Source: Prosthecobacter sp. (lineage in GTDB: Bacteria; Verrucomicrobiota; Verrucomicrobiia; Verrucomicrobiales; Verrucomicrobiaceae). From it: a stretch of DNA of 64,000 bases. Below, piece after piece: positions 40,202-49,000 of this stretch; the stretch's first letter is position 1, and each line of letters opens with the position of its first letter. The stretch is taken from NCBI RefSeq assembly GCF_014879935.1, contig NZ_JACSRD010000171.1, forward strand, positions 1-64,000. The letters are read 5' to 3'. The notes under the pieces were generated by a model that was given only the letters and a program-made list of their open reading frames with translations, was not told where the DNA came from and ran no database searches. The position numbers and the translations under genes are program-made.

Positions 40202-40819
40202 GTGCCCGCCAAAATCGACATTCCCCGCAAGTCCATCTACCGGCTTTCCATCTACCAGCGTTGCTTGCAACGCCTGCGGGAAAACCGGGTGGACACCGTG
40301 TCCTCCGCCGCCCTGGCGAAGGCCGCCGGGGTTAAATCCACCCAGTTGCGGAAGGATCTGGCCTACTTTGGGCAGCTCGGCACGCGGGGCCTCGGCTACA
40401 ATGTGGACGCGCTCAGCAGCACCATCGGTGACGTGCTGGGCCAGAACAAACTGCAGCCAGTGATCCTTGTGGGAGTCGGCAACCTGGGCTCCGCCTTGCT
40501 GCGCTACGGCGGATTCCGCAAAGAGGGCTTTGAAGTCGCCGCCGCGTTCGACCTTCAGCCACGCAAGCTGCCACAGGTGACGGTCCCGATCCTGCCGATC
40601 ACTGAGATGGAGGCCTTCATCCGTCGAAACAACGTGAAGATGGCCATTCTGACCGTACCGGCCAGCAACGCGCAGTCCGTGGTGAACGAAATGGTGCGGG
40701 ACGGCATCCAGGCCATCCTGAACTTCTCGCCCACGGTGCTGGACGTGCCGGAGCACGTGGTCGTGAACAGCGTCGATCTGGCCGTGGAGCTGGAAAACCT
40801 GAGCTACTTCATCCGCTGA
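40202..40819 (+). CDS. rex: Redox-sensing transcriptional repressor Rex
   Basis: GTG start; IPRKSIYRLSIYQRCLQRL; STQLRKDLAYFGQLGTRGLGYNV; VGVGNLGSALLRYGGF. Confidence 0.96.
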   Translation: MPAKIDIPRKSIYRLSIYQRCLQRLRENRVDTVSSAALAKAAGVKSTQLRKDLAYFGQLGTRGLGYNVDALSSTIGDVLGQNKLQPVILVGVGNLGSALLRYGGFRKEGFEVAAAFDLQPRKLPQVTVPILPITEMEAFIRRNNVKMAILTVPASNAQSVVNEMVRDGIQAILNFSPTVLDVPEHVVVNSVDLAVELENLSYFIR

Positions 40820-40888
40820 TCCGCCGAATTCGGCACAGCGATGATGCAAACGGGACGTGGCGGGCGTTGAAGGCAGCCTGTCTCCATC

Positions 40889-41776
40889 ATGATCCGTCTT
40901 TTCGCCTTCCTTGCCGTTCTCGCGTCGTCCCTGCATGCCGCTCATCCGTTCCTCTGCTGCGACTATGGCGGCGGAAAGGTGTGCGTGGTCTCCGATGAAG
41001 GCAAAATCGAGTGGCAGTGGGACTGCAAAAGTCCGCAGGACTGTTGGAAGCTGCCGAATGGGAACTACCTCTTCTGCTTTGTCAGCGGTGCGCTGGAGGT
41101 GACGCCGGACAAGAAGGTCGTCTGGGAATACAAGGCACCGACTGACGTGAAGGTCGAGGTGCATGCCTGCCAACCGCTGCCAGACGGCAACGTGATGATC
41201 GTGGAATGCGGCACGAGCCGGATCATTGAAGTCGATCGCGCGGGGAAGATCGCCAAGGAGGTCAAATTGACCGCCTCGCCAACCGTGAAGCTGCACAACC
41301 AGTTCCGCGGCACGCGAAAGCTCGCCAACGGTCACTACCTCGTCTGCTTCAAGGGCGATGGCAGAATCGTGGAGCTCGATGGCGCTGGCAAAGTGCTGCG
41401 CGAAATCAAAGTGCCGGGCGATCCGCATGAAGTCGTGCCCCTGCCAGATGGCCATCTGCTCGTCACCTGCGGCGACGGCCATCAGGTGCTCGAATTCGAT
41501 GCGCAGGAGAAGATCGTGTGGGAGCTGAAGGAAAACGACCTGCCGGGCAACACGCTGCGCCTCATGGCCGGCTGCCAGCGCCTGCCGAACGGCAATACTG
41601 TCTTCTGCGTCTATCTCGGCCACGGCCACCTCGGTGAGCAGCCACAGGTCATCGAGGTCACGCGTGACAAGAAAGTCGTCTGGCAGGTCGCCGACCACAC
41701 CCAGTTCAAGACGATCAATCAGATCATGCTCCTGGACGTGCCCGGCGACGTGACGAAGGGCGAGATTCTCAGGTAG
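40889..41776 (+). CDS. Secreted beta-propeller protein
   Basis: Signal peptide; repeated LPNGNYL/LPDGNVMI/LANGHYLVCF/LPDGHLLV/LPNGNTVF blades. Confidence 0.78.
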   Translation: MIRLFAFLAVLASSLHAAHPFLCCDYGGGKVCVVSDEGKIEWQWDCKSPQDCWKLPNGNYLFCFVSGALEVTPDKKVVWEYKAPTDVKVEVHACQPLPDGNVMIVECGTSRIIEVDRAGKIAKEVKLTASPTVKLHNQFRGTRKLANGHYLVCFKGDGRIVELDGAGKVLREIKVPGDPHEVVPLPDGHLLVTCGDGHQVLEFDAQEKIVWELKENDLPGNTLRLMAGCQRLPNGNTVFCVYLGHGHLGEQPQVIEVTRDKKVVWQVADHTQFKTINQIMLLDVPGDVTKGEILR

Positions 41777-41811
41777 GATACGCTCAGAGCCAGTTCAAGG
41801 CATCCGTGTGC

Positions 41812-41911
41812 GCTTGCGTTTTGGAGTGCTCCAGTCCTCTGGAGCTTTCCGAGGAGCCGTGGACGCACCAAAGCGCCGGAGGACCGGCGCACTCCAGGAC
41901 GCTGGCGCGAC
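41812..41911. repeat. REP/BIME-like inverted hairpin pair between convergent genes
   Basis: Arm A hairpin GCTCCAG-tcct-CTGGAGC (41828-41845), arm B hairpin GCGCCGG-agga-CCGGCGC (41873-41890); flanks GGAGTGC (41823-41829) and GCACTCC (41889-41895) are inverted repeats. Confidence 0.8.
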
Positions 41912-41933
41912 TTTCTTCAGCTTATGAGCCGCC

Positions 41934-43448
41934 TCAATAACTCCGCGCAAACACCACGCGGCGCGAGCTCGGCTTGCCGGTGAGGAAGCATTTCCCCACT
42001 TCGGCATACTGGTCGCCCAGCGGGATGCAGCGGATGGTGATCTTGTTCTCCTTCGCGATGGCTTCTTCTTCCTCCGTGCTGCCGGCCCAGTGCATGAGGG
42101 CGAACCCACCAGGGCCATCGTCGGCGAAGAAAGCTTTGAACTCCTCCAGCGTGTCGAGCTTCTTCATGTTCGAGTCACGCAGCGCGGTCGCCCGGGCGAG
42201 CAGCGAATCCTGGACCTCCTGCAGGCGTTCGGTGACGGTCTGGATGAAGTCCTCCTTCGGGATGAATTCCTTGTCCTTCGGCGTCTTGTCGCGGCGCACC
42301 ACGGCCACGCTGCGGCTGGCGATGTCGCGCGGCCCCATCTCGAGGCGGAGCGGCACCCCCTTCTTGATCCACTCCCAGTTCTTCTGGCCGCCGGGCAGGT
42401 CGCGCTTGTCCACATGCACACGAATCGGCTCGCCGGCAAAGTTCTGCGTGCGCAGGGTCGCGGCCAGCGCCTCGCAGGCGTCGATGATCTCTTTGCGCGT
42501 CTCAGGTTTCGGCGTGACCGGCAGAATGACGATCTGGTTCGGAGCGACGCGAGGAGGCAGAATCACACCGTCGTCATCGCCGTGCGCCATGATCAGCGTG
42601 CCGATCATGCGGGTGCTGACGCCCCAGCTCGTCGTATGGACGAGCTGCTTGGTGTTGTCGCGGCCCAGGAACTGGATGTTCGCGGCTTTGGCGAAGTTTT
42701 GGCCGAGGTAGTGCGACGTGCCGGCCTGGATGGCTTTGCGATCCTGCACCATCGCCTCGACGGTCAAAGTGCGCACGGCACCGGGAAAGCGCTCGCGCTC
42801 GGTCTTCTCGCCAGGAATCACCGGCAGGGCCAGGTGATCACGCATGAACTCCTCATACACGCGGTGCATCAGTTCCGTCTCGGCAATCGCCTCCTCGGCC
42901 GTTTCGTGCGCGGTATGGCCTTCCTGCCAGAGGAACTCCGCCGTGCGCAGGAACAGACGCGGGCGCATCTCCCAGCGCATCACATTGGCCCATTGGTTGA
43001 TCAGCAGCGGCAGATCGCGGTAGCTTTCCACCCAGCGGGCGAAGGCGGCACCGATGATCGTCTCGGAGGTCGGGCGAATGACGAAAGGCTCGGCCAGTTC
43101 GCCGGTCGGAATCATCTTCGTCGTGCCATCCGGCTGTTTCTGCGCTTCGAGGCGGTGATGCGTGACCACGGCGCACTCGGTGGCAAAGCCTTCGGCATGC
43201 TGCGCTTCTTTTTCGAGGTAGCTCAGCGGGATCAGCAGCGGGAAATAGGCGTTCACATGGCCGGTGGCCTTGAACTTCGCGTCGAGCTGGCGCTGGATGT
43301 TTTCCCAGAGGCCATAGCCCCACGGCTTGATCACCATGCAGCCGCGGACTTCGGAGTTTTCAGCGAGATCAGCGGCGCGGACGACCTGCTGATACCATTC
43401 AGGAAAGTCTTTCTCGCGCGTGGGAGTGATGGCGGTGGCGTTGCTCAT
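41934..43448 (-). CDS. proS: Prolyl-tRNA synthetase (archaeal/eukaryal-type, type 3)
   Basis: FPEWYQQVVRAADLAENSEVRGCMVIKPWGYGLWENIQRQLD; RPTSETIIGAAFARWVESYRDLPLLINQWANVMRWE; QEGHTAHETAEEA. Confidence 0.97.
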   Translation of the reverse strand: MSNATAITPTREKDFPEWYQQVVRAADLAENSEVRGCMVIKPWGYGLWENIQRQLDAKFKATGHVNAYFPLLIPLSYLEKEAQHAEGFATECAVVTHHRLEAQKQPDGTTKMIPTGELAEPFVIRPTSETIIGAAFARWVESYRDLPLLINQWANVMRWEMRPRLFLRTAEFLWQEGHTAHETAEEAIAETELMHRVYEEFMRDHLALPVIPGEKTERERFPGAVRTLTVEAMVQDRKAIQAGTSHYLGQNFAKAANIQFLGRDNTKQLVHTTSWGVSTRMIGTLIMAHGDDDGVILPPRVAPNQIVILPVTPKPETRKEIIDACEALAATLRTQNFAGEPIRVHVDKRDLPGGQKNWEWIKKGVPLRLEMGPRDIASRSVAVVRRDKTPKDKEFIPKEDFIQTVTERLQEVQDSLLARATALRDSNMKKLDTLEEFKAFFADDGPGGFALMHWAGSTEEEEAIAKENKITIRCIPLGDQYAEVGKCFLTGKPSSRRVVFARSY

Positions 43449-43487
43449 GGTTTTCGGGGGCGCAGAGTAGAGGCAAACAGGACATGG

Positions 43488-43745
43488 TCAACGGTCAGCG
43501 ATCTTGACGCTGATGATCTTCAGGTCCCGGTCGGCAAAGTCATCCCAGAAGGCGATGGCGAACTTGCCAAACACATTCACATCAATCCGGCGTCCCGTGG
43601 GATCGCGCTCCTCGTAATCCGCGTAGTTGCCAGGGAAGGCGGCGATCTCCTCAAACCTCCGCATCAGCCGCAGCCTCTCGACTTTTTTCAACGAGTCGAG
43701 AAAGACGATCACCTCCTGCGCCACGAGCAGACGGTAGTCGCTCAT
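43488..43745 (-). CDS. Type II toxin, RelE/ParE-like
   Basis: Small ORF YRLLVAQEVIVFLDSLKKVERLRLMRRFEEIAAFP...FAIAFWDDFADRDLKIISV; start overlaps antitoxin stop. Confidence 0.75.
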   Translation of the reverse strand: MSDYRLLVAQEVIVFLDSLKKVERLRLMRRFEEIAAFPGNYADYEERDPTGRRIDVNVFGKFAIAFWDDFADRDLKIISVKIADR

Positions 43746-43945
43746 GCGTCATCGTTGGCGTAGCGCTTTTTGAGGTCATCCAGCGTGAACCAGTGCCCGG
43801 GAGTGTTGTTGTCCAGGACGCGTGCCATCTCCTCGGCGAAACTCGGTTCCGATTCGTCGCGCAGGGTCGTCAGGAAGGCCGCCAGACGGCGGCGTTCCCG
43901 CCCGTCGAGCTTGCGGGCTTCGTCCATGAGGTTTTCCAGGCTCAT
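43742..43945 (-). CDS. Putative antitoxin of the RelE/ParE-like module
   Basis: Short acidic ORF upstream of and overlapping the toxin start by 4 nt. Confidence 0.68.
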   Translation of the reverse strand: MSLENLMDEARKLDGRERRRLAAFLTTLRDESEPSFAEEMARVLDNNTPGHWFTLDDLKKRYANDDA

Positions 43946-44060
43946 GGCGGGATTTTAGAGTCTCCATCGTCCATCGCAAACTCTTCCTCCGCCTTCGGAG
44001 CTCGAAAAATGAGCATTGCCCTGCAAGACGCGTCCGGCTTACGCTTTCTAACTCACTCCT

Positions 44061-45233
44061 ATGCGCCCGCTCCTCTGCCTCGCCTTCTTCGCCTCCGCCG
44101 CGTTCGCGGCCGACACCCACAAATTGACCCGCGTTTACGAAAAGATCACCACCGAGCGGCCCATCGCCGTGGTGATCCCGGATGATGGCAGTGGCCGCGA
44201 GTTCCTGGCTCTCCAGCGCGGGCAGATTCTCATCCTGCCGAAGGACGAACAAGGCACGGAGGCGAAGACCTTCCTCGATCTCTCCCCTCGTGGCATGGAA
44301 GCGAAGGACGGCCTCTTTGAAGAAGGACTCAACGGCCTCGCCTTCCACCCGAAGTTCAAGGACAACGGCCTTTTCTACCTCTGCTACACGATGCAGAAGC
44401 CGAAGCGCCTCGTGGTCACTGAGATGAAGGCGGACGGCGACAAAGCCGACGAGAAATCCGAGCGCGTGCTCATCGAAGTCCCGCTGGTGAACTGGAACCA
44501 CCACGGCGGCAACATCGTCTTCGGTCCCGACGGCTTCCTCTACATCGGCGTCGGCGACAACTCGAAGCGCAACGGCGAACTCAAGATGTCCCAACTCAAC
44601 GCCACGCTCTACGGCAAGATCCTGCGCATCGACGTCAACAGCCGCGAGTACAGCAACGCCTACGGCATCCCCGCCGACAATCCGTATGCCAGCGGCGTGA
44701 ACGCCCTCCCCCAAATCTACGCCAACGGCATCCGCAACCCCTGGGGCCTGAGCTTTGACGCCAAAGGCCGCCTCTGGTGCGCCGATGTGGGCCAGGACAT
44801 CTATGAGGAGATCAACTGGATCACCAATGGCGGCAACTACGGCTGGCAGTATCGCGAAGGCCCGAACCCCTTCCCCCTCAACACGGAAACACCGCCCGAG
44901 GGCCTCAAGCTCATCGAACCCATCCACTCCTACACCCACGCCGACGGGCTCAGCATCACCGGCGGCATCGTTCACACCGGCAAGACCTTGCCGGAACTGA
45001 AGGACGCCTACGTCTATGGCGACTTCGTGCTCGGCAAGATCTGGGCGCTGAAGACCGACGACGCCGGCAAGGTCCTCTCCAACGACCTCCTCTACACCAG
45101 TCCTCAGACGCCAGCCGACAATCCCAAAAAGAAGCCCACGGTGCTCGTCAAGCCCACCGCCTTCTGCGCCAATGCCGCCGGCGAACTCCTCGTGCTCGAC
45201 TGGAACGGGGCCATTTACAAACTGGGCAAGTAG
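44061..45233 (+). CDS. PQQ-dependent sugar dehydrogenase family protein
   Basis: EGLNGLAFHPKFKDNGLFYLCYT; HHGGNIVFGPDGFLYIGVGDN; IYANGIRNPWGLSFD; GGNYGWQYREG. Confidence 0.94.
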   Translation: MRPLLCLAFFASAAFAADTHKLTRVYEKITTERPIAVVIPDDGSGREFLALQRGQILILPKDEQGTEAKTFLDLSPRGMEAKDGLFEEGLNGLAFHPKFKDNGLFYLCYTMQKPKRLVVTEMKADGDKADEKSERVLIEVPLVNWNHHGGNIVFGPDGFLYIGVGDNSKRNGELKMSQLNATLYGKILRIDVNSREYSNAYGIPADNPYASGVNALPQIYANGIRNPWGLSFDAKGRLWCADVGQDIYEEINWITNGGNYGWQYREGPNPFPLNTETPPEGLKLIEPIHSYTHADGLSITGGIVHTGKTLPELKDAYVYGDFVLGKIWALKTDDAGKVLSNDLLYTSPQTPADNPKKKPTVLVKPTAFCANAAGELLVLDWNGAIYKLGK

Positions 45234-45304
45234 CCGCGCTTCACGCGCCCCAGGTTTCCCTTTTCAAATCATCCCGCCTCTATGGCATAGCCGGACCGCC
45301 TGCC

Positions 45305-46039
45305 ATGCCTGTCATCACCCGTCCTCACACCTCCTTCCTCACCACGCGATGGACGCATGTGCACGCGGCCAAGTCCGACTCGGACGAAGGCCGCAAGGCG
45401 CTAGCAGACCTTTGCGATGCCTACTATGAGCCAGTGGTGACCTTCCTCCGTTTTGAGTTTCAGGACGCCGACAAGGCGCGGGAATTCGCGCACTCCTTTT
45501 TCGCCAACGTGCTTTCTGGAGGTGCCTTCGATACGGCAGATCAGGAGCGAGGGCGGTTTCGCTCCTACTTGCTCGGTGCGGTGAAGCACTTCCTTTCACA
45601 CCAGCGGGAGAGAGGCCAGAGCGTGAAACGAGGAGGCGATGCGGAGATTTTCTCCATGGATGAGACGGCCTCCGCAGCCCATGCGATTCCCGACGCGACG
45701 CAGCTTTCGGCGGATGCGGCGGATGCGGCGTATGACCGCCAGTGGGCGCTCACGGTGCTGGCCCATGCCATGGACCGACTGCGCGATGAATGCGCGGCTC
45801 AGAAAAAGACGGCGCTGTTTGACCAGATCAAACCCTGGCTCACGGGTGATGCCGGGCATGGGGATCAGGCCGCTTTGGCGGAGGAATGCGGAATGGGAGT
45901 TTCCGCTTTGAAAATGACCATCCAGCGACTTCGGCAACGGTTCCGCGAGCATTTGCTGGAGGAGATCAGCGGCACGCTGGATGACCCGTCCATGGCCCAG
46001 GAGGAGATGAGGTCGCTAATCGCCGCGCTGGCTGCCTGA
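45305..46039 (+). CDS. PVC-type RNA polymerase sigma factor (ECF-like)
   Basis: TRWTHVHAAK...ALADLCDAYYEPVVTFLRF...AREFAHSFFANVLSGGAFDTADQERGRFRSYLLGAVKHFLSHQRER; C-terminal HTH-like region. Confidence 0.86.
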   Translation: MPVITRPHTSFLTTRWTHVHAAKSDSDEGRKALADLCDAYYEPVVTFLRFEFQDADKAREFAHSFFANVLSGGAFDTADQERGRFRSYLLGAVKHFLSHQRERGQSVKRGGDAEIFSMDETASAAHAIPDATQLSADAADAAYDRQWALTVLAHAMDRLRDECAAQKKTALFDQIKPWLTGDAGHGDQAALAEECGMGVSALKMTIQRLRQRFREHLLEEISGTLDDPSMAQEEMRSLIAALAA

Positions 46040-46084
46040 CAAAAAGTTTGTGACCGTTCTGAGATTCCTCGTCAGGATAGGGGC

Positions 46085-49000
46085 ATGAGCGATTCTTCCG
46101 GCCCGCCGCTTTCATGCCCGCAATGCGGAGCTGCCTTGCCCGCCGAAGCGACGGCGGGGCTTTGTCCGCGCTGCTTGATGTCCCAGGCCATGCGCCCGCC
46201 GCCAGAAGAGCCTGCGAAATCGAAAAAGGCCGCCGTGCCGCTGCCGGAGGACTTGGGTCCGCATTTCCCGAATTACGAAATCCTGCGCATCCTGGGCCGG
46301 GGTGGCATGGGAGCGGTCTATCTGGCCCGGCAGACCTCGCTGAACCGCCTCGTCGCCATCAAAATCCTGCCTGCGGAGCTGGATGACGGGGAAAACAATT
46401 TTACTCAGCGCTTCAAAAACGAGGCGCAGGCCATGGCGCAGCTCAGCCATCCGGGTATCGTGGCGGTGTATGACTTCGGCCAGACGACGAGCGGCCTGCT
46501 TTTCATCGTGATGGAATACATCGACGGCACGGATGTGGCGCTGATGGTCACACGCCAGGGCCGCCTGCCCAGCGCGCATGCCATGGCGATCACCGCCCAC
46601 GTCTGTGATGCGCTGGCCTATGCGCACGGCAAAGGCATCATCCACCGCGACATCAAGCCCTCCAACATCATGATCGGCAACGATGGCGTGGTGAAGGTGG
46701 CGGACTTCGGCCTGGCAAAGATGAGCCAGGCAGCCAGCAGCGGCCTCACGCAGAGCGGCATGGTCATGGGCACCCTGCACTTCATGGCCCCGGAGGCGCT
46801 GATGCTCGGGTCGGAGGTCGATCAGCGGGCGGACATCTATGCGGTGGGCGTCATGCTTTACCAGATGCTCACCGGGAAGCTGCCGCAGGGCCTCTTTGAG
46901 ATGCCTTCCCTCCAGGTGAAGGGCCTCGACCCCCGCTACGACCAGATCGTCGCCAAAGCCCTGCGTGAGGATCGCGATCTGCGCTACCCGGATGCGAACG
47001 CGATGCGCCACGACCTCGACGCCATCCTCACCCAGCCCGTGGTGAAGGCGGAGGCGGCACCGCCCGCCGCTCCTGCCGCCGCTTTGCCACCTGCGGTGCA
47101 GCGTGTCATGCACCGCCCACCGCCCCGGCAGATGCCGCAGACTCCGTCGCCTCGTCGGAGCGGATTTGGAGTGTGGGCGGCTGTGGTCATCGTGGGTGGA
47201 TTGGCGGCGTGGTATTTCTTGGGACAAACGAAGCCGCAAACAGTAGCGACGGTGAAGTCATCCGAGACACCGAGTGCTCCAGCAACTGCCAAAGCGGAGA
47301 CATCGCCCGCGCCAGTTGCTCCTGCGGCAAGCCCTCAAGTTGCTCCCAAGGACGCGCCCTTCGTGAACTCCCTCGGCATGAAATTCGTCCCCGTGCCAAT
47401 TACTGGAGGGCCGACGAATGGGCGGCGTGTTTTGTTTAGTGTGTGGGTCACTCGTGTGCGTGATTTCGAGGCGTTCGCCAAGGCCGTGTCATTGCCTGTC
47501 CCGGTGAATCGTAAATCCTTGGAAGCCGGGCCTGACGGGAAGCTCAGTTGGGATGTGCGAGGCCGCTATTGGCAGAGCCCGGGGTTTCCACAGACGCCAG
47601 ATCACCCGGTGGTGACGGTCAGTTGGGAGGAGGCGAATGCTTTTTGCGATTGGCTTACGCAAAAAGAGCGGGGTGAGAAAACCCTCCCAGCCAACCACCG
47701 CTACCGCCTGCCGAGTGACCACGAATGGAGCTGCGCTGCAGGCATCGGCGAATTGGAGAATCCAGTGGCAGAGCCTGCTGCCAAACACAAGAAAGTGGCA
47801 GATATCTTTTCTTGGGGAACCGCATGGCCGCCTCCGCCCGGCTCGGGCAATTTCGCTGGCATTGAGACTTCTGAAAAGCTGGGAGACACCACCTTTCTCA
47901 CCGATTACCGGGACAACTATCCGTGGACCTCGCCAGTAGATGCCTTTGCTCCCGGAAAATTTGGCCTGCACGACATGTCTGGCAATGTCAGCCAGTGGTG
48001 CGCTGACTTGTTCACTGCTGGTAAAGGCCTCCGTGTGCTGCGTGGTGCCGCCTGGGATTACGACAAATCGGATAACCTATTTCTATCTGCCAGGGCTTCC
48101 CTCAATCCAGGCGCATGGACCACCATGGGCTTTCGCGTGGTGTTGGCGGAGGACGATCCTGCTGTCAGCCAACCTGTGCTCCCGACCCCAAAGCCGGCTT
48201 CAATGATCGGCGCCTCCACTGCCACCAAGGAAAAACCCTTTGAGAACTCCCTCGGCATGAAATTCGTCCCAGTGCCCATCACGGGCGGGCCGACGGATGG
48301 GCAGCGGGTGCTATTTAGCATCTGGGAAACACGGGTGAAGGACTACGAGGTGTTTGCCCGTGAGACCCGATGTGACTGGCCGGAACCACCATACCCGCTC
48401 GAACCAACCTTTCCTGCGGTCAACATGTCTTGGGATGAAGCCCGGGCGTATTGCGTGTGGCTGACAGAGCGCGAACGTAAAGCGGGCTGGCTGAGAAGCG
48501 ACGAAAGCTACCGCCTGCCAAGCGATCACGAATGGAGCTGCGCGGTCGGTATAGGAGAGCTAGAGGATGCGTTCAAGCCAGCAGCAGACAAACATCTCAA
48601 AATTTCTGACATCTACCCTTGGGGGACTGGCTATCCTCCTCCGCTTAGTGCTGGCAATTACAATGGTGAGGAGGCTGCGCGCCGGACATTCTCAACATCC
48701 TTCAGACCTTTGAAAGGCTACCACGATGATTACCCTGGCATGGCCCCGGTAGGCACGTTCACTGCCAATAAATTTGGACTCTATGATCTGGGAGGAAACG
48801 CATGGGAGCTTTGTGATGAGGAGAATGGCAAGGATGCCGGGCGCATCATTCGCGGCGCGTGTTTCTTGAACAGTCCTGCAAACGAACTCCTGTCGTCGAT
48901 GCGTGGAGCACCTCCCACAACCACCCTCGACAAAGACACTCGCGCCAAAGACAAAGGCTTCCGTGTGGTGCTCACGACAGCCCGGCGAGATGCCGCCCCT

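Noticed and set aside
42090-43763. 557-aa plus-strand ORF antisense to proS
   Set aside because: No recognisable domain; proS on the minus strand is unambiguous.
46040-46084. ECF-type promoter (GTGACC...CGTC) between sigma factor and kinase genes
   Set aside because: The CGTC lies only ~12 nt before the kinase ATG and overlaps the probable ribosome-binding site; not distinguishable from chance.
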